A DNA stretch of 64,000 nt from Escarpia spicata (taxonomy: Eukaryota; Annelida; Polychaeta; Sabellida; Siboglinidae): positions 47,039,488 through 47,103,487 of the forward strand of contig OZ023213.1 in assembly GCA_963995525.1 (NCBI GenBank), written 5' to 3'. Shown here piece after piece: positions 34,441 to 64,000 of the stretch. The notes below the pieces were generated by a model that searched no databases, was not told the DNA's origin, and worked only from the letters and a program-made list of their open reading frames with translations. How positions within the stretch are numbered: the stretch's first letter is position 1; each line of letters begins with the position of its first letter. The translations under genes and the position numbers were made by a program.

Positions 34441-34609
34441 TCATGACATAGTGACACTAGCTGACATGCAACATTGTTTCAAAGGGTGTGACAGGTGTTG
34501 TCACTTGTGTCACATATACAACTTCACCAGTGTTGGTTGCTTTGGCCACGTTGTCAGCAGTCTGACAGACAGACAGACTTGTAACTACTACACTGTAACA
34601 TGATTTTGT

Positions 34610-34615
34610 AATAAA
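34610..34615 (+). terminator. RFC5 polyadenylation signal AATAAA
   Basis: Canonical hexamer 390 bp after the stop, in gtaataaactg, followed by T-rich sequence. Confidence 0.6.
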
Positions 34616-34884
34616 CTGTTATTTTGGGTTATATTCTATATCCCGCGAGTTCATTCATTCATAGGGGAGATCAAAGGTGGTGGACTCGCAATCGATATCC
34701 TTAAAGGTTAATTCTAACTACATGCAACAATGTCGGGGTGGAGAGGGTAGTGTTGGAGATTTTCCTGGTCGATAGGGTAATATCGGACATCTTTGTAACA
34801 AAAATAGAAAACAAATACCATCACAATTTTTATTCAGGCTCAACTACTTCCCCCCAAGTGGAACTCTAGTCTCAGTGGGGGGGA

Positions 34885-36825
34885 GTTGTAAGTACAGCGT
34901 AAAGGCCTGATGGATGGACCTGTATGTTATGTTACTCCTAGACATAACAAGATTGCCACCCAGAGAATTAACTCTAGGTGGACAAGGAAGCCCTTTGGCT
35001 TATCGAGAGTGACCCTTTTATCTATGTGTATCCCGCCCGTCTGAGGTATATGTCGATTTTATTTTTAAACATTCACGCTACTAGCACCCACACAATCAGC
35101 AGGTAATCTGTTCCATTCATTTACAGTCCTTTGTGAAAATTAAAACTCATCCAATCTACTCTGCTCCTGAACGTAAGTACAGCATAAGGGTCTGATGGAT
35201 GGACCTGTATGTTATGCTACTCCTAGACATAAGTACAGCGTAAAGGCCTGATGGATGTACCTGTATGTTATGCTACTCCTAGACATAAGTACAGTATAAG
35301 GGCCTGATGGATGTACCTGTATGTTATGCTACTCCTAGACATAAGTACAGCGTAAGGGCCTGATGGATGTACCTTTATGTTATGCTACTCCTAGACATAA
35401 GTACAGCATAAGGGCCTGATGGATGTACCTCTGTATGTTATGGTACTCCCAGACATAAGTACAGTGTAAAGGCCTGATGGATGTACCTGTATGTTATGCT
35501 ACTCCTAGACATGAGTACAGTATAAGGGCCTGATGGATGTACCTGTATGTTATGCTACTCCTAGACATAACTACAGTATAAGGGCCTGATGGATGTACCT
35601 GTATGTTATGCTACTCCTAGACATAAGTACAGTATAAGGGCCTGATGGATGTACCTGTATGTTATGCTACTCCTAGACATAAGTACAGTATAAGGGCCTG
35701 ATGGATGTACCTGTATGTTATGCTACTCCTAGACATAAGTACAGCATAAGGGCCTGATGGATGTACCTTTATGTTATGCTACTCCTAGACATAAGTACAG
35801 CATAAGGGCCTGATGGATGTACCTGTATTTTATGGTACTCCTAGACATGAGTACAGTATAAGGGCCTGATGGATGTACCTGTATGTTATGCTACTCCTAG
35901 ACATAAGTACAGTATAAGGGCCTGATGGATGTACCTGTATGTTATGCTACTCCTAGACATAAGTACACCGTAGGACCTGATGGATGTACCTGTATGTTAT
36001 GCTATTCCTAGACATGAGTACAGTATAAGGGCCTGATGGATGTACCTGTATGTTATGCTACTCCTAGACATAAGTACAGCGTAAGGGCCTGATGGATGTA
36101 CCTTTATGTTATGCTATTCCTAGACATGAGTACAGTATAAGGGCCTGATGGATGTACCTGTATGTTATGCTACTCCTAGACATAAGTACACCGTAGGACC
36201 TGATGGATGGACCTGTATGTTATGCTACTCCTAGACATAAGTACACCATAGGACCTGATGGATGTACCTTTATGTTATGCTATTCCTAGACATGAGTACA
36301 GTATAAGGGCCTGATGGATGTACCTGTATGTTATGCTACTCCTAGACATAAGTCACCGTAGGACCTGATGGATGTACCTGTATGTTATGCTACTCCTAGA
36401 CATAAGTACACCGTAGGACCTGATGGATGTACCTGTATGTTATGCTACTCCTAGACATAAGTACACCGTAGGACCTGATGGATGGACCTGTATGTTATGC
36501 TACTCCTAGACATAAGTACACCGTAGGACCTGATGGATGGACCTGTATGTTATGCTACTCCTAGACATAAGTACACCGTAGGACCTGATGGATGGACCTG
36601 TATGTTATGCTACTCCTAGACATAAGTACACCGTAGGACCTGATGGATGGACCTGTATGTTAAGCTACTCCTAGACATAAGTACACCGTAGGACCTGATG
36701 GATGGACCTGTATGTTATGCTACTCCTAGACATAAGTACACCGTAGGACCTGATGGATGGACTTGTATGTTATGCTACTCCTAGACATAAGTACACCGTA
36801 GGACCTGATGGATGGACCTGTAACA
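34885..36825. repeat. Large minisatellite, 54-56-bp unit, about 30 copies
   Basis: One isolated copy is at about 34885-34945, then a continuous array at 35163-36825. Unit: gacataagtacagtataagg, gcctgatggatgtacctg, tatgttatgctactccta. The first half carries cagtataagggcctgatggatg; the 3' end carries a homogeneous variant ccgtaggacctgatggatgg that is 2 bp shorter. Intergenic, 270 bp or more downstream of the RFC5 poly(A) signal. Confidence 0.95.
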
Positions 36826-36839
36826 CAGTGTATCAGTTA

Positions 36840-36935
36840 TCAACGGTATATGTGTGTGTATGCGTGCGAGTGCGCTTGTACGTGCGTGCGAGTATCAGTG
36901 TGTGAGCGCGCGCGCGTTTGAGTATGTGCTAACAT
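36840..36935. repeat. Alternating GT/GC microsatellite
   Basis: gtgtgtgtatgcgtgcgagtgcg and gcgcgcgcgcg tracts just after the large minisatellite. They prolong the kringle reading frame with meaningless His/Thr/Arg codons. Confidence 0.8.
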
Positions 36936-36969
36936 TAACCTTGTGCTTGACGTGAAATAAATAAAGCCA

Positions 36970-37108
36970 CCACACATCGGAATGTCGCACTCTTCAAAAC
37001 GTGTATTTGGGTTCGTAGTGTAGCACCAAGATGTCTTCTCTCTGCAAGTTGACGTGTCAAATTTATTTCTGCAGAAGTTGCCATATTCGGAATGCACTTG
37101 ACTTGTGG
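36970..37108 (-). pseudogene. Lone exon coding the C-terminal half of a kringle domain
   Basis: Kringles are disulphide-bonded binding modules of secreted or membrane proteins. A strong acceptor (TTTCTTCTTACAG) precedes a frame reading YGNFCRNKF...SWCYTTNP...RFEECDIPMCG, which matches the kringle signature NYCRNPDG...PWCYTTDP...WEYCDIPxC. The N-terminal half (with CQxW) was searched for by eye on the minus strand up to about 45 kb and not found. The frame then runs into a microsatellite up to 36840, so either a weak donor is used or the exon is orphaned. It could be a gene fragment, a decayed gene or one exon of a gene with very long introns. Confidence 0.55.
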
Positions 37109-37599
37109 CTGTAAGAAGAAATTGTAGTTAGTCTGTAATAAAAAATATATAAATTAGATTTTAGGGGCAGCAGCAGCAGGCTAACAATCTGATCCCAGTT
37201 TGAGTACAGCGCGTACACAATGCTGAATTAAAGCAATATTCTAAAGTGTAACGGGATCCTTTTTTGTAGCAAACATTCGTTACTTAAAAAAAAAACTTGT
37301 GATGTTTTTGCCATAAAGACTAACTTTGAGGCCAGAATTTCAACAAAATAAAATACACGACTACGTTATGTATAAAACTGCGTTGTTTTTGTCAAAAAGA
37401 AACTCTTGTAGCCGAAATTTCAATAAAATATACCTTGAAATGTCTGAACACACCACGTGCTAGGCATTTATTTTTAATGGCTTGACGGAATTTTGCTAGG
37501 CAACAGGTTACGTGATGGAGAGTTCAATTCTCAACACTGAAAATTTATATGTCCATTATAGGCGAGCAGTAGAACCACCTAACGGACCGACTTAAAAGT

Positions 37600-38235
37600 T
37601 CCCCACCCAATACACGCACCCAAGTGTTATATCCTTTAAAAGCCCTACATCTTCCCGTCCCAACTGGGCCTGTTGTAGAGCTGCCAAGTGGTGCAGTAAG
37701 CATGAATGCAAGGTCATCGTCAAAGGATAAATTGTTCGTCTTAAAATTACAATGGTTGTATATCTACTTTACTTAATCAAGAAATGGTCAAGTCATATAC
37801 TTTTGGAAAGCTTATTATCTCCCCGTCAAAACGACGTACACTGTGGAGCTGTTACCTGATATGGTAAGTGTGGAGCTAAGATCAAACAAAGTCACCGAAA
37901 TTATGAGTACTCGATTTTTTGCAATACTTCGGAAGTCATAAAGATACAATGCCTCTGTGAGTACATTTTTGTTTTGTTAATTTATGTGTACTTGTCATAC
38001 ATTGCTTGAAAGACCCATTAAAATGAGGTATGACATAGAGCTGTGGGTTGATGGAGTAGGTGTGGAGCGACGATCAAACAGTCACCGTCAATGTTAAAAC
38101 TTTTTCTACGTAAACTATGACATGTTGTACATCATCAGGAAGTGCATTGTATCCCCTTTAAAATGAGGTATGGTGTAAATCGATGATATGAAAGGAAAGT
38201 TGAACAAGGTCCCCATCGATGTAATTAATATTTAT
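37600..38235. repeat. Degenerate tandem repeat, about 190-bp unit
   Basis: Three to four diverged copies share aaaatgaggtatg, tagagctg, gtgtggagc and gatcaaac.gtcaccg in the same order. Intergenic. Confidence 0.55.
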
Positions 38236-41013
38236 AATAGACCAGTCTAACATTGAAAAGTCCTCTAGATATTTAACGGCATTTGTTTTAATATTGGGCA
38301 GCTTTACTGGACCAGTCACTCATAGGATAAGGAAAAACATTAGGTCGGATGCCATCCTCAATTTTGAATGTAAAGGTCATTTTGAAGGTCAAAGTTGACT
38401 GGTGTCAGAATGTCGTTTTTTATTAATTGTCATCTACTTGAGCACATTTGTCATAGAATCAAAGATGTGATGATTTGCATGTGTAATGTCTGTGTTACTT
38501 GGTATTGAACTTTGAATTTACGTACACATGTATAGAATACTCCTACATAAATATGTGATTTTCTCGAAATGTATATAAATGTTGTTTGCATATCCATCGA
38601 ATCTTTTAATATCAGCATTTTTTGTTAAACCTTGGTACACAGTACACATAATATACATACATAATACACCCACAAACGCACACAACACACACACCCTCGC
38701 ATACACGCACACACACAAACGCACACAACACACACACACACCATATTGCACACATGAAACTGCGAGAGGAGAGCGCCAGAGGTTCATGCAATGTTCATTG
38801 ATGGAAACTTAGTTGTCAAAAAACCAAAAGGTGATTCAATCAAGTTCCAGCTGATCAGCCAACTGAATGGATGTATAGATTATAGAAGATGCATAATGGC
38901 ATCATCCGCGTTACAAGGGACTTACAGTACTCAAGTTCACTCTCTTCCAAATGGAGGACGACGAGGAACAGACCAACGTTCAACCGCTTTGGTGGTATTT
39001 CATCCCGGATGAAGCGTGACGTTGACGACCCGAAGAAGCTTGCCAAACAGGTTACAATAATTTGTGTGTTCAGATCATAGGCATGCAATGTGCTGTGTGC
39101 CGTCTTAAAGAACGGGTAGGCGTGGCAAGATCCATGAAAACCTACGCTTAACATAGGAACACAAAACGAGACACCTTGGGAGGATAACACACCTACGCGT
39201 GCGCACACACGCACACACATACACACCACACATAAACACACGTACACATAATCACGCAGGCGCACGCATATATACACACACACGCACACACACTCGTAAT
39301 GTAAATACACTTAACTAAAATCCCTTGTCAAAATACTACTTTATTCACTTTTTGAAGGTTGCCAAGTTAACAGGCTTTCAAAGCCTTGCAACAATTTATG
39401 TATGGTATTGTTACCTAGTCATGACAACGAGCAGCTATTGTAGCTCTCGTCCACCACGTATAAGGTGTCTGAACCGGAGTCCTGGGGGGGGGGGGCTCAG
39501 CCCCCAATATTTTGGTGGGGTGCTGAAGATCGAATTACCCCCAATATTTAGGTGTGTACATTTATTGTTTTGGTTGGTGTGAAGGTGAATGTAGTAGTAT
39601 TTGTTGAGCCTTGGGGGGTCAATTGGAGGTTTGGGAGAATCTAAAAATGGCGCAGTTGGAGGTTTTTGGAGAGTTCAAGGGGATGTAGTTGGAGGTTTTT
39701 GTCTTTGGAGAGCCTCAAGAGAAGGTGCAATTGGAGGTATCTGATGAGCGTCAGTCCCTGAATATTCACCACATTCGGACGCCAGGTCTAACAGTAACAG
39801 TAGCAATCCGATCGTCTACATTATAGTGTATAATAATGAACAGACCAGTGAATAGTTTGTAGTGCACACATTTGATGCTATTTCCATTCAACTACACATT
39901 CAGTCATTAGAAGTGCGCGATTGCGATCTTCCATCTTTTAGGACATTCGTATTTTAATTGGCCTGTAGCTAACAGTCTCGGCCACTACGTAGCTTTCTTG
40001 AGGTTAGATGTTTGTATTGCTATATTAGATAATGTCATGTAGACAACTTTGTTATGTTATAGAAATCCATGCATGGAATTTTTTCACGATACCTTGGCAG
40101 CCATAATGAATTTTAAAATTGCTGCAAAAATCATAACATGCTGCCCTAAGTCATGTCGAATTGTAATTTTGGTAGCCAATCTCACATATTTGGGTCGCGA
40201 TATCAAATTATTACAAAATTACCTTGCTCACGTTTACGGTGGCCATTTTATATTTCAAAATGGTCGTCAAATGGAGGTTTTATCGTTGAATGGTGTAATC
40301 TGTTTCACTACAAGCTGATGAGCTCAGGTGCAATGTACTTGCTACTAACTATGCTCTTGTGGAACGAACGAGTGGAAGGGTTACAACCAACATCTGCTGC
40401 TTTTGAAGGATAAGCGGTAGGCAAGCAAATAACTGCATGGTTATAACTCCACTGAGTCCAGACTCGTGCAAATTGGGTTGGGTCAGGAAGGGAGAAGGTT
40501 GTGTCAGTCCTCCCTAAGATTAAACTACTCTAGAGGCAGTTGTGAAACTGTGCCAATGCAACTGTGGCTTTCACGGGTCTGCACGAGTCATACTCTGGAG
40601 AGCTATGCACGTGAGAGGAAACAAAGATTGCTGCAGTACTAACACTGCTGTGGTAGACGTTGACAGTTTTGAATCACTGATGTTAGTGTATTTAGACCAG
40701 TGGCACTTTGAGAGAACTTTGCATATAATTAACATTGTTATCAAAACTTTACATGTTATTACAAAACTCAGGTTAAGCTAGTAATGTTTAATTCTCATAA
40801 GAAAATGCCATATCCACCAATATGCGAGTAAAGCCACCAGCAACAGCTACTAATGTCGTCTAGAATTAGGTATACGAGAAAACGCAAGCTATCTTGAAAG
40901 CGAAGATGGCGCCAAGAAAATAATTTTATTTTGTCTTAATCAAATTCCTTTTCCCCCAAATATGTGGGATTAGTCACCAAAATCAGCTTTCTACGTGGTC
41001 TGGAAGGATTATA
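38236..41013. other. Intergenic stretch with CA tracts and a dispersed repeat
   Basis: CA-rich microsatellites at 38645-38745 and 39200-39295. A G-rich dispersed repeat at about 39460-39790 (gctcagcccccaatatttt, caattggaggt) resembles in reverse the block at 43080-43205. An unassigned open frame at 38930-39054 with dibasic sites is discussed under findings. No gene is established. Confidence 0.5.
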
Positions 41014-42617
41014 CAGGCCCGTAGCCAGGTCTTCACAATGGGGAGGTCACATTTTACCAATTCAGATTCCAGGGGGCGCCACAAGTTAATGTGGGGGGAG
41101 ATAATGCAGAAGGTTTCATTTCTATCTGGAAGAACAATGAAGTGGGTGTGAAATTGGTGGACCATGTGCTTTTCGTCTTATATTCTTTCATTTTATATAC
41201 AAACATGACATCACTAGCAGGCCCATAACGAGGTCGTTTTCGGGGTGCGTTTTCAAACAAAGTGGGACTCATATGTGGTCTGTGGAGATTGGTCCCATTT
41301 TGTTGCCATATTAAGCCTAATTTAAACCCAATTGTATTCATAAAAAGCCAACACGCAGTGATAGTACGTTGGTTATATAAGTGAATTATTTATTCGAAAC
41401 CCTTCCCCGTGTGTGCAATTGTTTTGACTATTTTTAGAATAAACAGTTAAAATGTGACATTTACAATCTGGTTTTCACTCAATTAATACATTATATTGAT
41501 CTGATCTGATGTGCAAAAGTTCCAATTTTTTTTTTTTACATAATTAAGTTAGTATATTAACAAACCTTTATAAAACATGCCCCGTAAATAGAAGATTAGA
41601 ACAAGTACTGTCCTCTTGTGGAATTTGAATTAAATTCTAGGTGTCAAACAGTCAAGTACCATACCCGGTACACCACACTGACTCCAGGAAACACAAACTA
41701 TATTTTATAACTATATGGAACACAAAATGGACATAATAATTGATAATAAAGGCCCTTTACACATTCTTGCCCCCCCCCCCCCCATCAGCAATAAGGCTCC
41801 CTTTTTGAGATCTACAAACATGCAACTAGCAACCACAATATTTCGGCAACCATACAGCCACACAATTACACGATTTCTCACCACCACGCGCATTTTAAAA
41901 TAGGTGAAGCTAAACTTTATTTTGTATTGGTTAAATACAAAATATTCATCGAAATTCGCGTCCCAGCTCAATAGTTGAACATTATGATTAGTGTTAAGCC
42001 AGATGACTTTGCCTACCGGGTCTGCAGCTTGTAAGAATTACACTCGCTACACATCTTAAGTTGTTGATTGTTGAGAATAGCCTCTTTGACGGTCGGTAGA
42101 TACCTTAATCAGCATACTAAAAATTAAAAGCCGCACATTTCGTTCACTTTTTAACAGAGTTCTAATGAGAAATAATGAATTATTTTATATGGCTTGGTGT
42201 AAAACTGGCTTTTTGCGTAAATGTTACCCCGTGCGTTTTCATAACAGGAGACACTGAGAGAGTGTGAAATCCTTCTGCATGGCTAATTGGATGCAATGGT
42301 CCTTTGACACACATGGCATTGGGGGACAGACCCCTCAGCCAGGCTCCCATACATTCAGTGATGATCACATGATAGATAACGGTTCTCCCTTTATCATCTG
42401 CACAGATCAGGCTTTCTTGGCATTTCTTGTAATGCTTGAACACTATCCAGCAGCTTTTAGGAGGATGGAGGGGGTTAACGTTTTTGAGAAACATGGAATA
42501 CAATAAGTGGTTCACATTTTAAAAATGCAATTTTGAGGGGGTTCTCATTTTGTAGAAAGGGGGTTCGCAAAAACGGGGGTTCACGTGAACCCCGTAAACC
42601 CCTTGGCTACGGGCCTG
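41014..42617. mobile_element. Putative non-autonomous DNA transposon with inverted ends
   Basis: The left end CAGGCCCGTAGCCAGG faces the right end CCTTGGCTACGGGCCTG, 1.6 kb apart, with TATA-like sequence on both outer sides. Inside are subterminal G-rich repeats (ggggttcacgtgaaccccg) and a C14 tract at 41770; no transposase frame. The two ends might belong to different copies of one family. Confidence 0.5.
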
Positions 42618-42653
42618 ATATATATATATAATACATATATATATATATATATG

Positions 42654-42706
<53 letters not shown>

Positions 42707-42725
42707 TATACATATATATATATTC
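42618..42725. repeat. (TA)n microsatellite
   Basis: A long at/atgt tract, nearly self-complementary, between the putative transposon end and a MITE terminus. Confidence 0.9.
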
Positions 42726-45473
42726 CCGGCGAAGCCACGAAGTCGGGCGAGAGTCGGTTAAGCGAGACTAGGAATAACATTGGCGGCCATCTTGATATAT
42801 AAATGTGAGCACAGTAATTTTGTAATAGTCAGGTACCATGTCCCCAAATGTGTGGGTCTAGCAATCAGCACCACTAGTCTACATTACTTAGTGCAGCATT
42901 GTATGAAGAGGTATTGTTGGACATTTTTGTCGCGGTTCGAGGTGGTTAGTATGTATTGGAGATGTGATGCGGTTCGAGGGGATTGTGCTGTAGATTTTGG
43001 CGGTCGAGGGAGGGTAGTGTTGGCCATATTTCACAGTTCGAAAGGAGTAATGTTGGACATTGTTCGTTGTCGAATGGTCTGAAGTTTTTGGAAACCTCCA
43101 ACTGCATCACCCTTGATGCTCTTCAAAAGCATCAACAATATTCACAAAATATTGGGGCGCTAAGTCACCCAACCCTAGACATTTGGAGGGCTAGCCCCTA
43201 AACCTCCGTTCCGACGCTTATGTAATGTAATTTCATTCCAACTAACAAAATATACCAATGCGCAGTTTGGTGGAAGCAAATAGAAAATCAGCAAAATCGT
43301 AACAGATTGTCGTCCGACTGAAATAGCTTCGCCGTCTGTTTACATCCGTAATATAGACCTATCAATTTCTTTATTTCTGAGGTTAGACATTATGATCTGT
43401 AGAAAATAATATTACAAAATAGTATGTATTAGTGCCTAGCGTTCGTGTCAGGGTCCACATCGATTGTACTGTTTGTTTGTATATTTGCCAACATTCCGTA
43501 CTTCAATGCAATCGTTGTTCCGTCATTCCACATCGTTTCAGACACATAATGCATTCCATTATGTCGTTTTGAGCCCCTGAAATGAATGACAGGCATGTAA
43601 CAGCGCATGTTGGTGCAACCATGAGAGTTATTTGGTCCTTTTTGATAAACATTGCTATAACAAATGTGGCGCTATAAACAGGGTTACTTCAAGATCAGAT
43701 TGCAACAACAGATGATTATCTTGCAAACACAAGAGAGCTTCGCTTTCGGGGTCTGACTTTGGACCGAACACAATCGATTCCTTCTCGATAGCCAAGTAGA
43801 TGAGGGCCTTAGCCGGCGAAATTACCAGGGTCTTAACAAGATCTCTGAATGTACATGCAAGCACGCACGCACGCACGCACGCACACACACACAACATGTT
43901 TTATGATATAAATCACTCGATGGTGCACTTTTTATATTCAAATAGAATATTGAACACCACGCACGTTGCTGGCCAATAACGTTACTATTCTCGCGGTTCG
44001 CTCAGTTCGGTAGTTCGAGAGAGAATCACTACAACTGTAAAAAGGTATAATGATGTTTTAATAGCAGAGTCTACATACAAACATGTGGCTTTACCAGCCA
44101 GTGCCAGGACTCTGCCTAGGTTGACACCTCAATCCCTTGATGGCTAATGTGTCAAATATACCCTTTTACTAAATACCTGCCACAGTGTGGCAGCTCTATG
44201 ACAACTACAGTGTGTAACTGTAGTACCTGCTACACTATGAATATCAATGCGAAGCGCGGTTGACGCTACATTGTGCTGTAGCTGGAGTCGCTACTGCTCG
44301 GTCAAACGACGAGTGACACAATGTTGGCTGAACGTTCGCAGAGGCGTTGATAACATCATTATGTTTTAATATGGACAGCAGTGCGTACATTGTCACGGTT
44401 CGGTGGATCTCTCTTGAATACTGTAGTTGGCTCTAGTCTAAGGGGATGTTCAGCAATGCAACGAACGGAAATGACAGCCGCTCTAAAAGTAAACAAAACA
44501 ATGACGGGCGGTAAATGAAAATAAACAATATAATTTTAATACAACTAAATAGTATGAATATTGCTTCCCAAAATAATGCTTCCGGAATTTACATTATTGA
44601 CTGATCGATTCGCTAGTCGACTTTAGCGTCAATCATTATAAACACTTATAGCCGCTATGTCTTGCCGAGAGTTGGTGACGAGAAAATGCTATATATAGTG
44701 GCTAGAGCTTCGGAATCTCGACCGGGAGAACACGGCTTCGAATCCTATGCTGCGGTGTCGAACTTTTGGCAAGTTCGTTCACTTTACGTTGCTCCAGTTC
44801 ACTCAGCTGTATGAATGAGTACCTGGCTATAGACAGTGGTGATCATTTGTGTACGAATAATCTTCGCCCATTAATTGCAGCGGGGCTGGATGATTCCCAG
44901 AGAAGTTGAGATGGTGTTCGATTGAACAGGTCAGACAGGAAGTAAAATGTAAAGCGCTTTTGAGCAGTCATGAGGACTGGAATCACTGGATACTGAGCTA
45001 TATACGAACTTACCTATTTAATCATTGACAATTAACGTATATATTTCAAAATAATAAGATGTGAAATCCCATAATGGTGAAACATTTCACATGCACTACA
45101 TTTTCAGCCAACATAGACTCCCCAACCCCCAACAAATACGCCGATTGTTTGGACCAAGCTAGACCCGGAAGATGCAAGGCAGTTAATATACGGCTACACT
45201 CAACCTGGTTGTAATATGGGTTTCAGGAACATTCAAAGGCAGCAATTTGCATTGACCTGTTTAGTGAATAGCGGCCGCTAATCAGACTAGACATCTACAA
45301 TCACAACCACAATACTGCGACTTACGAAAACTTCCTGTTCCATGACCTATTTCTCATTGGGGTGATCAGATTTCATGTTTGCTCGAAAGAGACGAGTCGC
45401 TGAAGTGATTGCGATAGAAACAGACGCTACTACTTCAGAGGTAAACGCGGTGTTAGGATAGTAGTCTACCACG
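42726..45473. other. Intergenic sequence before the LamG/CBM14 gene
   Basis: Contains a MITE terminus at 42728-42772 (same as 21330-21746), the dispersed repeat block at 43080-43205, a (GCAC)n tract at 43860-43890 and a SINE at 44.7 kb. The upstream promoter of the gene at 45474 must be here, but no core element stands out. Confidence 0.5.
44693..45018 (+). mobile_element. tRNA-derived SINE
   Basis: Plus-strand copy of the family: degenerate tRNA-like head with cttcgaatcc, then gttgctccagttcactcagc, tggctatagacagtggtg, gttgagatggtgttcgattg and the acttacctatt tail. Confidence 0.8.
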
Positions 45474-63629
<18,156 letters not shown>

Positions 63630-63852
63630 GTACGTCTGATGTCGAATATCAAAAGGGACGATGTCATTAACATTAATGTCCATAATAACATTTTATCCAG
63701 GAGAATGGTTTGCTGAATGTTTTCACCAATAGTAACTGTCACAATGTGTGTCGGAACCGTAATGCGTAAAACATAAAAAATGAATGATTACAACACAACT
63801 GTTGTTTTCATGCAAAGAAAACTGAGTTGATAATTTCACAATGTTTGTTCAC

Positions 63853-64000
63853 TAGTAAAGGTAAAGGTAAGTTCATATATAACGCAGTATACAGTCCTCA
63901 GGACTGCTCAAAGCCCTTTACACTTTACTCCCTGGCAGACCTGTTCAATCGTCTTCTCTGGGAAGCATCCAGGATATTCGTAAACAAATATCCACCACTA
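63853..64000 (-). mobile_element. tRNA-derived SINE, cut by the window edge
   Basis: Minus-strand copy: 3' tail aaaggtaaaggtaagttc, then gtcctcaggactgctcaaag, ttactccctggcagacctgt. The tRNA-like head would lie beyond 64000. Confidence 0.8.

Noticed and set aside
38855..39310. 151-codon minus-strand ORF
   Set aside because: Starts in a CA/GT tract and shows no domain; codon content looks random.

Overview
The window is animal nuclear DNA, AT-rich and full of introns, minisatellites, microsatellites and small transposon relics. A tRNA-derived SINE present in six copies, plus a secreted laminin-G/chitin-binding gene, suggest a lophotrochozoan, most likely a mollusc. The species cannot be named from the sequence. 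No long bacterial-style ORF is real: almost all long open frames are shadows of repeats, and the genes had to be rebuilt from splice sites and reading-frame phase.

Three genes are supported. (1) On the minus strand, 19163 down to 452 and on past the left edge, lie the first seven coding exons (435 codons) of a Kinase Suppressor of Ras (KSR) orthologue: CA1 coiled-coil/SAM region, Pro/Ser-rich linker with the conserved KSKSHE site, and the first half of the C1 zinc finger. (2) On the plus strand, 22575-34221 is a complete 11-exon RFC5 gene (336 aa), a small clamp-loader subunit, with one GC-AG intron. KSR and RFC5 are divergent neighbours; from memory KSR2 and RFC5 are also neighbours at human 12q24, so this looks like an old bilaterian gene pair. 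(3) On the plus strand, from 45474 past the right edge, is a secreted protein with a signal peptide, a Cys-rich N-terminal stretch, a laminin-G-like fold and four chitin-binding type-2 (CBM14) modules carried on phase 1-1 exons. It resembles mollusc shell-matrix or peritrophic proteins.

Layout: 1-451 KSR intron; 452-19163 KSR; 19.2-22.5 kb divergent intergenic region with a tRNA-like SINE head, an AT palindrome and a MITE; 22.6-34.6 kb RFC5; 34.6-45.4 kb intergenic, with a 1.9-kb stretch of 56-bp minisatellite, a lone kringle half-exon on the minus strand and DNA-transposon relics; 45.5-64 kb the LamG/CBM14 gene, whose introns hold SINEs, a duplicated 0.7-kb block, a repeat-derived minus-strand ORF, a LINE end, a decayed transposon gene and long (TG)/(CA)/(TGTC) tracts.

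The most unusual signal is that minisatellites in KSR and RFC5 repeatedly start exactly at exon borders: three 5' splice sites, two 3' splice sites and one stop codon sit at or inside tandem arrays. In RFC5 intron 10 the 29-bp unit carries the splice donor itself, giving about 16 donor copies in a row.
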